From: Candidatus Peregrinibacteria bacterium
GTDB lineage: Bacteria > Patescibacteriota > Gracilibacteria > UBA1369 > LOWO2-01-FULL-3
Assembly (NCBI GenBank): GCA_030592015.1
Contig: JAUUZY010000003.1
Location: forward strand, 1 to 64,000
Length of the DNA: 64,000 bases
Direction of reading: 5' to 3'
This document shows positions 19,112-28,585 of the stretch, piece by piece (the first letter of the stretch is position 1; the number at the start of each line of letters is the position of its first letter). A program made the position numbers and the translations under genes. Under the pieces are notes generated by a model that had not been told where the DNA came from, did no database searches, and saw only the letters and a program-made list of their open reading frames with translations.

Positions 19112-20694
19112 TCCTCACCACAGACCTCCAGCCATTCCTCCTCAGTCACTTCGACTAGATCAGAATAATATCCCGTATCAGGATCTTCCAAGAAATAGCC
19201 ATTGGCATCATAACCAGAGTCAATGTAATTGCAATCATCTCTGGTATATACAAAGGTCTCAGGATCAGCACCTTCTACCAGTTTTCCGTATAGATATACG
19301 CCCGTATCACTGGTCGCATAATAATTGGTGTTATCTACGTAAAAACTAAAGGTTTCAAGATTCCCCAGTCTCTCACCTTCAGAGCTATAAACATAATTTT
19401 TATCTTTATAATACCAGCTTGTACCAGCAGCTTCAGAAAAAGTCTCAGGATCAGAACCTTCAATCAATTCCCCTTTTGTATATACATTTTCTGAGTCATA
19501 GGAAAATCGTTGAAGCCATTTCATTCCATCTTCTTCCATATACACTCCAAAACTTTCAACATCTACTCCTTCCATTTCAGTATTCATATAATAAACCTTC
19601 TCCCCAACCTTGAAGTGATTCTTACCAACAAATTCAACCTCGTCATGCTCCGCATTTGGCACGGTCAAGAGAACTAAGACATCTGATAACCGGCTAGAAG
19701 CTAGATCTGCATCAGGATTGTCGAGTGCTGCACGCCATTGATTGCCCTTCCCATCAAAAAGATCACTACTCAGGAAAAGATAACTATTTTCCTCATCCAT
19801 TATATGGTCCACATATATCATCGGAAGTGGGTAATCATAATCATTGTCGATAATCTCGAGATAAATCCTTGTATCCTCAGGCACGGTCAAAGTATTCGGA
19901 TCCAGTGGAGGGATGACAACGCCCGCAAATCCAAGGTCAGAAAAGAAATACAAAACCTTGCCATCACTGGCAAATGCTTCATTGAAATACTCCAGCGGAA
20001 GCTTATCAAAATTCCCACTATACATTTCGCCATCACGTCTATTAAAGTAAGGGGAAATATATTCCCATGTACTAGGCCCTTCAGGATCCAAGATCTGCAC
20101 ATTAAAAAGATCAGTACTTCGAACTTTGACCTTCATTCTATGTAAAATTTCAGCAACCTCAGACCGTGTCATTTGATGATCCGGAGCAAGAACTGTTGGA
20201 GGAATAGCTTTTTGGATTTCCAGATCTCGAACCGCATCAAGATACCACGGGTCAGAAGGAGTCTTGGCCGGATAGTAGTACATATAATTCAGAATCTTAG
20301 CTGCCTCAACAAAATTCACCGAACGCTCAGGATGAAACAATCCGTCAGTACTATCCCCATGAACAAACTCTCCAATTTTCGCAGCACAAATAATCTCCTC
20401 AGCCCAATGTCCCTTGGTATCTTCAAAACAGTCAATATGTCCGTCCTCATAGTCACTCTCCAGATACAGCATCGCCATTTTCATAAACTCAGCCCTGCTA
20501 ACCGGCTTATCAGGCCTAAAACTACCATCTTCATAACCGATTATTATCTCCTCATTGGACAGCGCCCTTATAGAAGTCCAATAAGGATGCTCCTCCCCAA
20601 TGTCGCTGTAGCTTGGAGAATAAAGAGCCAGTGCTGTTTGCATCAACCCCAGAATCAGCAAAGCGGAAAGCAAAGATAAAAATAATTTTTTCAT
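19108..20694 (-). CDS. SLH-domain secreted protein with DKNYY-like repeats
   Basis: SLH repeats after signal peptide (start MKKLFLSL at 20694); C-term KDKNYVYSSEGERLGNLETFSFYVDNTNYYATSDTGVYLYGKLVEGADPETF. Confidence 0.82.
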   Translation of the reverse strand: MKKLFLSLLSALLILGLMQTALALYSPSYSDIGEEHPYWTSIRALSNEEIIIGYEDGSFRPDKPVSRAEFMKMAMLYLESDYEDGHIDCFEDTKGHWAEEIICAAKIGEFVHGDSTDGLFHPERSVNFVEAAKILNYMYYYPAKTPSDPWYLDAVRDLEIQKAIPPTVLAPDHQMTRSEVAEILHRMKVKVRSTDLFNVQILDPEGPSTWEYISPYFNRRDGEMYSGNFDKLPLEYFNEAFASDGKVLYFFSDLGFAGVVIPPLDPNTLTVPEDTRIYLEIIDNDYDYPLPMIYVDHIMDEENSYLFLSSDLFDGKGNQWRAALDNPDADLASSRLSDVLVLLTVPNAEHDEVEFVGKNHFKVGEKVYYMNTEMEGVDVESFGVYMEEDGMKWLQRFSYDSENVYTKGELIEGSDPETFSEAAGTSWYYKDKNYVYSSEGERLGNLETFSFYVDNTNYYATSDTGVYLYGKLVEGADPETFVYTRDDCNYIDSGYDANGYFLEDPDTGYYSDLVEVTEEEWLEVCGED

Positions 20695-20774
20695 AATATA
20701 GTTGTTATTTATCAGGAGAGAATTATAGAGCAGCACCATGAGTAAAACAAATTCTACTCAAAGAAATGGCCGTT

Positions 20775-22253
20775 TTATTTCAGGAAATCATCTGGCACAT
20801 CTTCCAGCTCAAGACTGAAATTTACCACTTGCCACATTTCATCTCTATATACAAATTTGATTGTTAATGGTTCTTCAAATCCTGCAGAATCTGTAATTGT
20901 CCCAGATACCACTCCCCAGATAGGGTCATATGAAGTTAATGCTGATCGATAGTCAAAAGAGTAACTAGTATAATCTGTTAATATTGGGAACTCTTCTAGA
21001 AATAGTATTAGCCTTTCTAAGTCTGCCACTCCTTTGAACTCATCTGATGTCATGCCATATGCTTCCTCAGTTTGATTATTTGCTAGCGCATTCATAAAAT
21101 CATCTGACACTTTTTTTGCTGCTGCTTCCCAGAGTTCAGAGAGGTCATCTCCAGGAAAAACTAAAACAGCGTAACAAAAAGGACCAGAGTCAGATATTTC
21201 GAGCTCACCATCCAGAGCACTTTCACAATTTGAAGTAGCCGCTTCCTCAGTTTCGACTACTGCATATAGTCCAAACTCTATTCCGGGAGCAGGTTGGTAT
21301 TTATAATAATATTCACCCAAACAAGTTACTTCATCTCCATAACTAATTTGGGAAGATATAGGGTCGCTAGGTATACCCTTAACATAGTAGCTACTCCCTT
21401 CAAAGTAGTCGTCCATATACGCTGCAAAGGAATTGTCGTTTATACAGCCGGAGTTTGTTAGGGAGGGAAGGCCACCATCTTCAGGGGCTAGCAGGCTGGC
21501 AACTACAATCTCCTTTTGAATTCTTATTATATCTGTGACTCTCTGCATGTCACGGTCTATTGCGTCTCTAAGGATTGTTCCAGGACCATATTGTGAACCA
21601 TAGCGCTCGATAGAATTATCTACGATGGTCTTCATTCTATAAAGCATTTCAGATGCTTCCTTTCTGCTCATATACCCTTCAGGATGAAAACGAAAATCAG
21701 TTTCATCATTTGCTGAAACTGTATGTTCAAGCCCAACTATGTTCCGAGTGATCGCTGTATAAGTAAAATTGAAATACCATTCCTCAGGGATAAGATCTAT
21801 CCAGTCCCCTTTAAAATCACTACTACGGATTTCAATGCCAAATTCGTTGATAGTCATTTTTATTGCCTCTGCCCTATTTACGCATTGCTCAGGTCTAAAC
21901 TTTCCATCCGCATACCCCACCACGGTGCCTTTTAAAGTAGCTTTTTTTACATACGGCTGATACCAGGCATCAATAGGCACGTCCGGATAATCTCCCCCCA
22001 TTGCCATGTCAGATAAGTCTTCACCGGTCACCTCAAACAGCATCTTCAGCATTTCGGCACGATTCACACAGTCATCCGGCCTGAAAGTCGTTTTTGGTGA
22101 TGCATCTCCCTGAATAACACCATTGTGATGCATCCACATTATAGAATCTTTGTAGTCCGTGCTGTGATACACGTCAGAAAAAACTTCAGCATGAACGGGA
22201 GTTGATAAAAGAATTACACCTAAAACAGTGATAATTATTGAGATTTTTTTCAT
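20775..22253 (-). CDS. SLH-domain secreted protein
   Basis: Signal peptide; VNRAEMLKMLFEVTG, YPDVPIDAWYQPYVKKATLKGTVVGYADGKFRPEQCVNRAEAIKM. Confidence 0.85.
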   Translation of the reverse strand: MKKISIIITVLGVILLSTPVHAEVFSDVYHSTDYKDSIMWMHHNGVIQGDASPKTTFRPDDCVNRAEMLKMLFEVTGEDLSDMAMGGDYPDVPIDAWYQPYVKKATLKGTVVGYADGKFRPEQCVNRAEAIKMTINEFGIEIRSSDFKGDWIDLIPEEWYFNFTYTAITRNIVGLEHTVSANDETDFRFHPEGYMSRKEASEMLYRMKTIVDNSIERYGSQYGPGTILRDAIDRDMQRVTDIIRIQKEIVVASLLAPEDGGLPSLTNSGCINDNSFAAYMDDYFEGSSYYVKGIPSDPISSQISYGDEVTCLGEYYYKYQPAPGIEFGLYAVVETEEAATSNCESALDGELEISDSGPFCYAVLVFPGDDLSELWEAAAKKVSDDFMNALANNQTEEAYGMTSDEFKGVADLERLILFLEEFPILTDYTSYSFDYRSALTSYDPIWGVVSGTITDSAGFEEPLTIKFVYRDEMWQVVNFSLELEDVPDDFLK

Positions 22254-22329
22254 TTTAAAGTTTGTGAAATTATTGAATTAGATTTTGGCTTGTTTTGGGG
22301 GGGGTGTCAAGTTTTCAAAAAAACCGGAC

Positions 22330-23202
22330 TTACTCATTAATTTGTACCAGCAATGCCCTATGGTCCGATCCTAAATTTCCGCTTCGTACAAAATCCACGT
22401 CCATATTTGTGATGACATGATCAATCGGTAAAGCAAATGGCGTATTTACCATCCAGCTATAAAGATTAGTGACTACATATTTCCCAAAGCGACTTCGGAA
22501 ATATGAGGAATAGCGAGTGGCATTAAAGTCCCCAACAATTATAAATTTCCTTCCCGCCTCTTCATAATCTTCAATGATAGCAACTAATTGGTCAAAAAAT
22601 TCCACATTTTCCTTAATATTCGCTTTCCCCAAAGGACGATGTGCATGCACGGTTATCAGATCATAATCATCATAGCTTACAATGCAAAGTGGCAAATGCG
22701 TCTGCCCTTCAACCATAGATGACAATTCGTTGCTAGTATAAACAGTACAAGAACTGGCATAAGATCTATGATTTACGCTCGGTTCAAGACCAATATCCGC
22801 CAGGCTTTCAACTATAAGAGGATTCGATTCAACAAGCGCAATTGTTTTTGGAGAATATTCTTCAATTGCTTCAATAATTGGCTGCATGTCTTCATTGCTG
22901 TAGTGAGAATTCATATAAAAGATATCAACTCTTTCAACTTCCCCAGCAAATAACTGAATCGGGTGTAGTAGAAGAATATAAAGTAAAAGCATAAAAATAC
23001 CTCCAGATGATGCAAGGTACCATTTTTTCATTGCTAACAATCCAAGTGTACAAACTAGTGCCACCACAAAATATTGAAGCTGAAAATGCACTAAAAGATG
23101 TGCAAGAACAAAAAGCTTCTCAAAAATAATCGAAAACAGCGACAGCAATATTGCTACAAGCAGACCAATAAAAAAGATCCAATAAAAGAATTTACGTTTC
23201 AT
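22330..23202 (-). CDS. Membrane-anchored endonuclease/exonuclease/phosphatase-family protein
   Basis: N-terminal TMs; FIIVGDFNATRYSSYFR, LPIDHVIT, GSDHRALLVQI. Confidence 0.82.
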   Translation of the reverse strand: MKRKFFYWIFFIGLLVAILLSLFSIIFEKLFVLAHLLVHFQLQYFVVALVCTLGLLAMKKWYLASSGGIFMLLLYILLLHPIQLFAGEVERVDIFYMNSHYSNEDMQPIIEAIEEYSPKTIALVESNPLIVESLADIGLEPSVNHRSYASSCTVYTSNELSSMVEGQTHLPLCIVSYDDYDLITVHAHRPLGKANIKENVEFFDQLVAIIEDYEEAGRKFIIVGDFNATRYSSYFRSRFGKYVVTNLYSWMVNTPFALPIDHVITNMDVDFVRSGNLGSDHRALLVQINE

Positions 23203-23328
23203 GTGGCAATATTAACACAGACTCCAAAACTCCAAATAAATCCCATCCCGGGACGGCGAGACCGATAAGTTACACTCATTGCATAATCACAAATTTTCAT
23301 TATACTATCACCTTCTGAAACAATATTC

Positions 23329-25152
23329 ATGAAATCTATTGAACGAAAATTAGATGCCCCCGAAGCAGCTCTCAACGAGCCCTCGCCAGAAAGCCATACT
23401 TCATCGGCTATCCAAAAAATTCGCGAATATTTCAGCGCACTTTTAAATAAAAGCCACAGCGAAGAAGCGGATCCAACAAAAGCCTTCCATCTCAATACGG
23501 CCTCTTCCTTCGCTAGCCTTTTCCGATCAAATCCTAGGCTGACAAGAGCACTAGCTCCACTCGCATTACTAGCCTTACTGGCTGGTTGCTCCAACGATTT
23601 TATAGGCAGAGACTTTTACGAAGACCAAGAAAATTGTCTAGACGAAGAATTCCGCGCCCAATTGCCGGAATTGACAGGTAAATCTGTAGCACTTACATAT
23701 CACAGAATCTCCAGTAGCGATGACTCAATAAATCCTGATGACATTTCATTGCGAAGCTTAACAAAAGGCCTTAATGAAGGATTCCAGGACTCAGGCACAA
23801 GGTTCCACATTGAAAAAGTCATAGATCTATCTGATGATTCTTTAGTACATACATTTAAAGAAGATGGCACGGAGTATAGCGATGCAGAACTTCTACAAAT
23901 AGAAGAAACATTTAGAGCCCACTTTAGGAGTACAGACGTACCAGACACTTTAGATATATATTTAATCCCAAGCAATCCAGCCCCTCTTGAATCTGGACGA
24001 TTAGCAGCCGGAGAATTCTTTTATGAATTTAATACCGAAGGAGCAGTAGCGCTTTATTATCATACATCAGCTGATAGTTCATATAGTAGTACTGTATCCT
24101 GGAAAACAATTTCTCATGAAGTACTGCACGCATTAGGTTTAAAACACACTTTTGCGGAAGGAGGAGACGGCATAGAATCAACACCATATGATCCCGGCCC
24201 AAATGTTTGTTCTGAAGTTGTAAGTATGGATAGCTGTGAAATAATGTGTTCGGATGGATCAACCCCGGATGGCAACGTGATGAGTTATTATACAGCCTGT
24301 GCTACATATATTCCATTACCAGAGCAGATAGACGTAGCCGAGTGCATGCTACAGAATCACCACCCAAACTATCTTAGAGATATTTCTGATCTTGAAAATG
24401 CGGAAGCACGACAAACAACAGTTGGCTGCGAGGGCGATGATGCAGCTCAGGAAGACAGAAATTTTGAGACTATCCAGACAGCGATTGATGATGCTTTAGA
24501 GCAGGATCAGCCTGCTGAAATCACAGTTTGCCAGGGGACATATAAAGAAAATGTAATGATAGATCCTTGGAATCAGGATTTAGTTAATCCAATTTCCATA
24601 GAAATTAAAGCAAAATTAGATGAGAATGGGACAGCTCATGATGTTGTGTTAGATGGTTTTGAAGAAGATAGTCCGGTTTTAGCTATGGGGACTGATAGAG
24701 ATGATAAGTTAACTATCACAGATATAGATATAACAGGAGGGTTTTGGGCTTGTGTGTATGGTTTTGACACAAGTATAGAATTGAACAATGTTTCGATGAC
24801 TAATTGTGGAGAAGAGGCGGTGTATTTTGACAGAGTTGGTGCAGCTTTCAATAATACCGATATCAAGGACAATCCATGGTTTTGGGAAACTGGAATGACT
24901 ATCGAAGATTCTGATTTAGTATGGAATGGAGGAAGCATTCAAAACAATCAAACCTACGTCGACGCTGACGAATTTGTAGGAGTAATTTCCATATCTAAAT
25001 GGTACGACACCGCTAAAAGCACAGTCACTTTGAAAGATATAAAATGGGAAAACAATCCTTCACCAGCCATAAGCATCGATGATGTTGGCACTTCGTACGA
25101 AGAAGGCCCAACAAGCACATTTTGCAGTACTGAGACAAATACATGTGAATAG
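23329..25152 (+). CDS. Metzincin-type zinc metalloprotease with lipobox and C-terminal parallel beta-helix
   Basis: LALLALLAGC lipobox; HEVLHALGLKH zinc motif with Met-turn-like GNVMSYY; Cys pairs and beta-helix-like repeats downstream. Confidence 0.75.
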   Translation: MKSIERKLDAPEAALNEPSPESHTSSAIQKIREYFSALLNKSHSEEADPTKAFHLNTASSFASLFRSNPRLTRALAPLALLALLAGCSNDFIGRDFYEDQENCLDEEFRAQLPELTGKSVALTYHRISSSDDSINPDDISLRSLTKGLNEGFQDSGTRFHIEKVIDLSDDSLVHTFKEDGTEYSDAELLQIEETFRAHFRSTDVPDTLDIYLIPSNPAPLESGRLAAGEFFYEFNTEGAVALYYHTSADSSYSSTVSWKTISHEVLHALGLKHTFAEGGDGIESTPYDPGPNVCSEVVSMDSCEIMCSDGSTPDGNVMSYYTACATYIPLPEQIDVAECMLQNHHPNYLRDISDLENAEARQTTVGCEGDDAAQEDRNFETIQTAIDDALEQDQPAEITVCQGTYKENVMIDPWNQDLVNPISIEIKAKLDENGTAHDVVLDGFEEDSPVLAMGTDRDDKLTITDIDITGGFWACVYGFDTSIELNNVSMTNCGEEAVYFDRVGAAFNNTDIKDNPWFWETGMTIEDSDLVWNGGSIQNNQTYVDADEFVGVISISKWYDTAKSTVTLKDIKWENNPSPAISIDDVGTSYEEGPTSTFCSTETNTCE

Positions 25153-25179
25153 CTTATCAATGTCAATTTCAAAAAACTA

Positions 25180-26343
25180 CTATCGGATTTCATGCAAATA
25201 TCTAACAGGACCTTGATAAATACAAGACCATCCTTCCATTTTCCCCCCAGTTTTAGGGTCTTCATATCTAACCTGAGCCCATTGTCCCAGTGCATTAGCC
25301 TCCTTAGCAACAACTTCCACAGTCGTTCCATTAGGGATTCTTGTGATCACCCTACCTCTTCTGCCTGGATTCTCTCTTAATTTCAATCCTTCTTCAGATG
25401 TAGTGGAAACCTTCATTTTGGAAATCACAACTTGTTCTATCTTTTCGTCTTTATTTTTATCAAATGAATCTTGAGCTGAACTAAGAAATTTCTCATAAAC
25501 TTTACCTGTTCGAATTTCTCCACCACGAACAAAATATACATCTACATATCCGGCTTTCTCAGAAGTTCCAAGTATTTGAAAGTAACTTCCTCGATCCACT
25601 TTTGCTAAAAGGTCTCCATCATTGTGTCTAAGGTTTAATCCATCATTTTGAATAATGTCAGGATGATTATTTTTTATGCCTCTATAAACTGGTTTAGCAT
25701 TAAGAAGATCTTCAAGCCCTGCTATTATCAGCTCCAAGTCACTATTGAGATTGCTAATATCCTGTTCACTTAATTTAATCGTGTCACCATTTTCAAGTTG
25801 CTTTTCTAATGGCCAAGAGTATCCCCATAATTCAGTTTTTCTAACTCCAACAGCTAATGAAAGGTCTTCACTCTCTCCACTATTATGGTTAATATGAATT
25901 TTTTTCCCCTTATATTGGAATTTAAAGTCTAAATCTCCAGCCCCGATAAATAATTGATTCTTTAAATTTATGAATTTATAAAATTTTTGCTCAAGTAGTT
26001 TTTCTGAATCAGAAATTGGTTGTGAATCTAAATCTCCTTCTAACCATGAGGGACGTTCACCTGCCTCAGCACGTGCTTTTTTGAGAAGTAATACCATTTC
26101 TTTATTTGTCCCAGAAATAGGATCTTTTTTCTCTAAATTGTCCTCAAATACTTGTTTATCTACAGTAGGTTCAGCAATTGTCCTTGTTGGAGGTAGCGCT
26201 GTTTTTAGTTTCGTAGCACTGTCTCCCTGTATTCGCTCAATTTGTTGCCCAGGTTTTTCTGTGTCGCAAGTGCAAGCTGGACTTGCAATAGCTGTTAGAG
26301 CGGACATTAGTGCTACAGTCCTCAGATTTAATTTGTTATTCAT
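25180..26343 (-). CDS. Putative lipoprotein with two bacterial SH3-like domains
   Basis: ALTAIASPAC lipobox; LNLRHNDGDLLAKVDRGSYFQILGTSEKAGYVDVYF and LKLRENPGRRGRVITRIPNGTTVEVVAKEANALGQWAQVRY. Confidence 0.72.
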   Translation of the reverse strand: MNNKLNLRTVALMSALTAIASPACTCDTEKPGQQIERIQGDSATKLKTALPPTRTIAEPTVDKQVFEDNLEKKDPISGTNKEMVLLLKKARAEAGERPSWLEGDLDSQPISDSEKLLEQKFYKFINLKNQLFIGAGDLDFKFQYKGKKIHINHNSGESEDLSLAVGVRKTELWGYSWPLEKQLENGDTIKLSEQDISNLNSDLELIIAGLEDLLNAKPVYRGIKNNHPDIIQNDGLNLRHNDGDLLAKVDRGSYFQILGTSEKAGYVDVYFVRGGEIRTGKVYEKFLSSAQDSFDKNKDEKIEQVVISKMKVSTTSEEGLKLRENPGRRGRVITRIPNGTTVEVVAKEANALGQWAQVRYEDPKTGGKMEGWSCIYQGPVRYLHEIR

Positions 26344-26373
26344 ATTTCAAATATTAGAAATTGACAGAAAGCT

Positions 26374-26402
26374 ATCATACCAACAAGGTCACGATATGTC
26401 AA
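26374..26402 (-). promoter_or_regulatory. Candidate sigma70-type promoter for the SH3 lipoprotein gene
   Basis: Minus strand TTGACA (26402-26397), 17-nt spacer, TATGAT (26379-26374). Confidence 0.6.
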
Positions 26403-26522
26403 GTAAACATTTCCACACTTACGCAAGACATTTACGCTCAAGAAAGGGCAAGTCTCTCTCCGGAGGTTGACAAGAGTGTCAAAAGGTGGTACTCTTGCAA
26501 GCTAATTTTTAAATCTATTATT

Positions 26523-26864
26523 ATGTCATTCAAATCAAAGCTTAACAAAGGGGTTTCAGCTCTCGCAATTACCGCTCTAGCAGCTACAGGGTGTGTTGAA
26601 GAAAACAGAGAAGTAGAAGATACCCCTGAACAGTCTGAAGCAATAGAAAGTATCTTGGAGGAAATCCATGACAGCTGTATGAGGTCACCTTCAGATGTGG
26701 ACGATCTTGTGTGCCAATTGACGGACAAAGGAGAACCAGCTGCAATTGTTTCCCTAGGGTGTTGGAGTGGAAAAGGTTGGGATTCTGAACCAGAAGAGCT
26801 CAAGTCACATTACGATCAATTTAACGTAGGAGAAGATTGCGAAATTGTAGGCGCACAATATTAA
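26523..26864 (+). CDS. Small putative lipoprotein
   Basis: MSFKSKLNKGVSALAITALAATGCVEEN signal/lipobox; promoter-like TTGACA-N17-TACTCT at 26467-26495 upstream. Confidence 0.55.
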   Translation: MSFKSKLNKGVSALAITALAATGCVEENREVEDTPEQSEAIESILEEIHDSCMRSPSDVDDLVCQLTDKGEPAAIVSLGCWSGKGWDSEPEELKSHYDQFNVGEDCEIVGAQY

Positions 26865-26881
26865 ATTAGAGTCACAAGCCA

Positions 26882-26899
26882 TTTTTAATGGCGGAACGG
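26882..26899 (-). repeat. Distal copy of tRNA-Asp 3'-end sequence (candidate att site)
   Basis: TTTTTAATGGCGGAACGG identical to 28579-28596, which spans the tRNA-Asp 3' end. Confidence 0.75.
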
Positions 26900-26938
26900 G
26901 GTAAACTCTTTCCTATACCTGGTTCATAGACCTCAAGG

Positions 26939-26966
26939 TTGACAATTTTGCAAAAAACTATAGTAT
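26939..26966 (+). promoter_or_regulatory. Candidate promoter of HTH/NTPase gene
   Basis: TTGACA (26939-26944), 16-nt spacer, TAGTAT (26961-26966). Confidence 0.55.
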
Positions 26967-26994
26967 TCGCCCTTAATCGAATTAAATCCCAATT

Positions 26995-28341
26995 ATGGCG
27001 TTAGAAAAACAAATGGACCCAGAATCTCCCACAAGAGATATTGAGAGAGGAAATCTCTGTACCGGCTCTGTGGTGCTTCCAGAAAATATCCGTAATTTAC
27101 TTTCGAACCTAAAGGGTAGGATTAACGTACATGCCAAATTAAATGCGGATATTTCTAGAAAGGATAGTACTTTTCCTGCGGGGGGAACGTACTTAACATA
27201 CGATTATTTGAAACATAGGACGCAACTTTCACATGGAACAATTTCAAACATAGTGAATGGTAAGCAGCCACATAATGTACACAATGTATTTGCATTATTA
27301 GACGTTCTTCTTGATGAAACCCAGCATTTGTTTGGCGAAGACGATCACGACGTCACAACATTGAAAAATGTAATTCTAGATGTGAAAAGGTTCGGCAGCA
27401 ATTCTCATGAAAAATATATAGTAATCCCTCCTGGTGCGTTGGTGCCATCTAGTAATGTTCTGTGGGGGGGGACAAACGAAACAAGAGACGCGATCAAAAA
27501 AACCGGACTAAATGTCCTTTCTGGTCCTCCGGGCTCAGGAAAGTCATCTTTATTGGCAGATAACGCAGATCCTTCTTGTAGAATAGAGTTTGATGGAAGT
27601 ACTAGGAGAAAAGGAAATCAAGAAACCCATGGAGCAGTTACTAAAGGACGTGACGGTCAAGTAGTTGGATATCATAATGTAGATTTGGGTACTCCATTAG
27701 CGTTTCACGAGCTGGTGCAAAGGGAAGATAAATCTTTCAGCGTCGACAATATTGATGCATTAGGAGACACCGAAACACATGCTCTAGTCGTAAGTGCTAT
27801 TGGACGGTTAACACGAGAATTTGGTAAACGTGTAGTCATTGCAACGGTATTACCTGAACCTTTAGCGAAAATAGTGTACAGAGATGGCTTGATGCTACCA
27901 AGTATTGCAACGGTGGATCCATTTACTGATTTTAAAGTTCAGGAGATTGCTCAGGGACATGACTTTGGTAATGAAATTTGGAGCGAGCTCAGAGGGCATC
28001 CCTACCTTACACATTTGGCTTTAGATTTGGCTCTTGAAAGAGGTAAGGCGGTATTTAACCAGGATGAGTTTTTATCTGCCTCAACAGTTTGGCAATTAGA
28101 GGTTGCAAAGGCCATTGAGTGGACAGTTAAGATGTTAAACGCAGTTTACGAAGGTGATTGTATTAGTGTAGAGTCGCTTATTGGTGATGATAACGCAAAC
28201 AATGACAATCCAGATGAAGAAGTGAATTCACTCAGAAAAGGATTATGGCTATCTCCGGGATGGACAGGAGAAAATGAGTCATCTGACACAATGGATAAGC
28301 TTTTTGAGGGAATAAAACAAAAAACTTTGCGAGCCATCTAA
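26995..28341 (+). CDS. HTH + P-loop NTPase (STAND/AAA-like) protein, function unknown
   Basis: HTH-like LKHRTQLSHGTISNIVNGKQPHNVHNVFALLDVLL; Walker A LSGPPGSGKSSLL; Walker B-like FSVDNIDAL; WSELRGHPYLTHLALDLA resembling the GHPYL motif of STAND-like ATPases. Confidence 0.7.
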   Translation: MALEKQMDPESPTRDIERGNLCTGSVVLPENIRNLLSNLKGRINVHAKLNADISRKDSTFPAGGTYLTYDYLKHRTQLSHGTISNIVNGKQPHNVHNVFALLDVLLDETQHLFGEDDHDVTTLKNVILDVKRFGSNSHEKYIVIPPGALVPSSNVLWGGTNETRDAIKKTGLNVLSGPPGSGKSSLLADNADPSCRIEFDGSTRRKGNQETHGAVTKGRDGQVVGYHNVDLGTPLAFHELVQREDKSFSVDNIDALGDTETHALVVSAIGRLTREFGKRVVIATVLPEPLAKIVYRDGLMLPSIATVDPFTDFKVQEIAQGHDFGNEIWSELRGHPYLTHLALDLALERGKAVFNQDEFLSASTVWQLEVAKAIEWTVKMLNAVYEGDCISVESLIGDDNANNDNPDEEVNSLRKGLWLSPGWTGENESSDTMDKLFEGIKQKTLRAI

Positions 28342-28397
28342 ATCTCGTACCAGTACGAAAATCCCGACAAGTCTTGGCTTCCACAAGCCATTTTAAG

Positions 28398-28415
28398 TGG
28401 CGGAACGGACGGGAC
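28398..28415 (-). repeat. Proximal copy of tRNA-Asp 3'-end sequence (candidate att site)
   Basis: TGGCGGAACGGACGGGAC identical to 28586-28603 (CCA end through T-arm of tRNA-Asp). Confidence 0.8.
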
Positions 28416-28585
28416 GTGTCTCCTCACCTTCAGCTCGTCGCCACGGCATTCATCGTTCGCTCGCAAATAGAAAAGCGAGCTTTTCTGCTTGTCTCACTCA
28501 CTCGAATACGCGAACCTTCGGTTCTCGTCCCAGCACTTTCACAATTTAAAAAACTGCCGACCACTATGTGGCCGCCACTTTTTAA

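Noticed and set aside
22299-22306. G-run (GGGGGGGG) between the SLH gene and the EEP gene
   Set aside because: Single homopolymer tract without G4-type repeats or adjacent structure; no functional support.
26995-28341. Calling the tRNA-Asp islet a complete integrative element or phage satellite
   Set aside because: No integrase, capsid, replication or excision gene is present between the repeats; only a non-autonomous islet or remnant is supportable.
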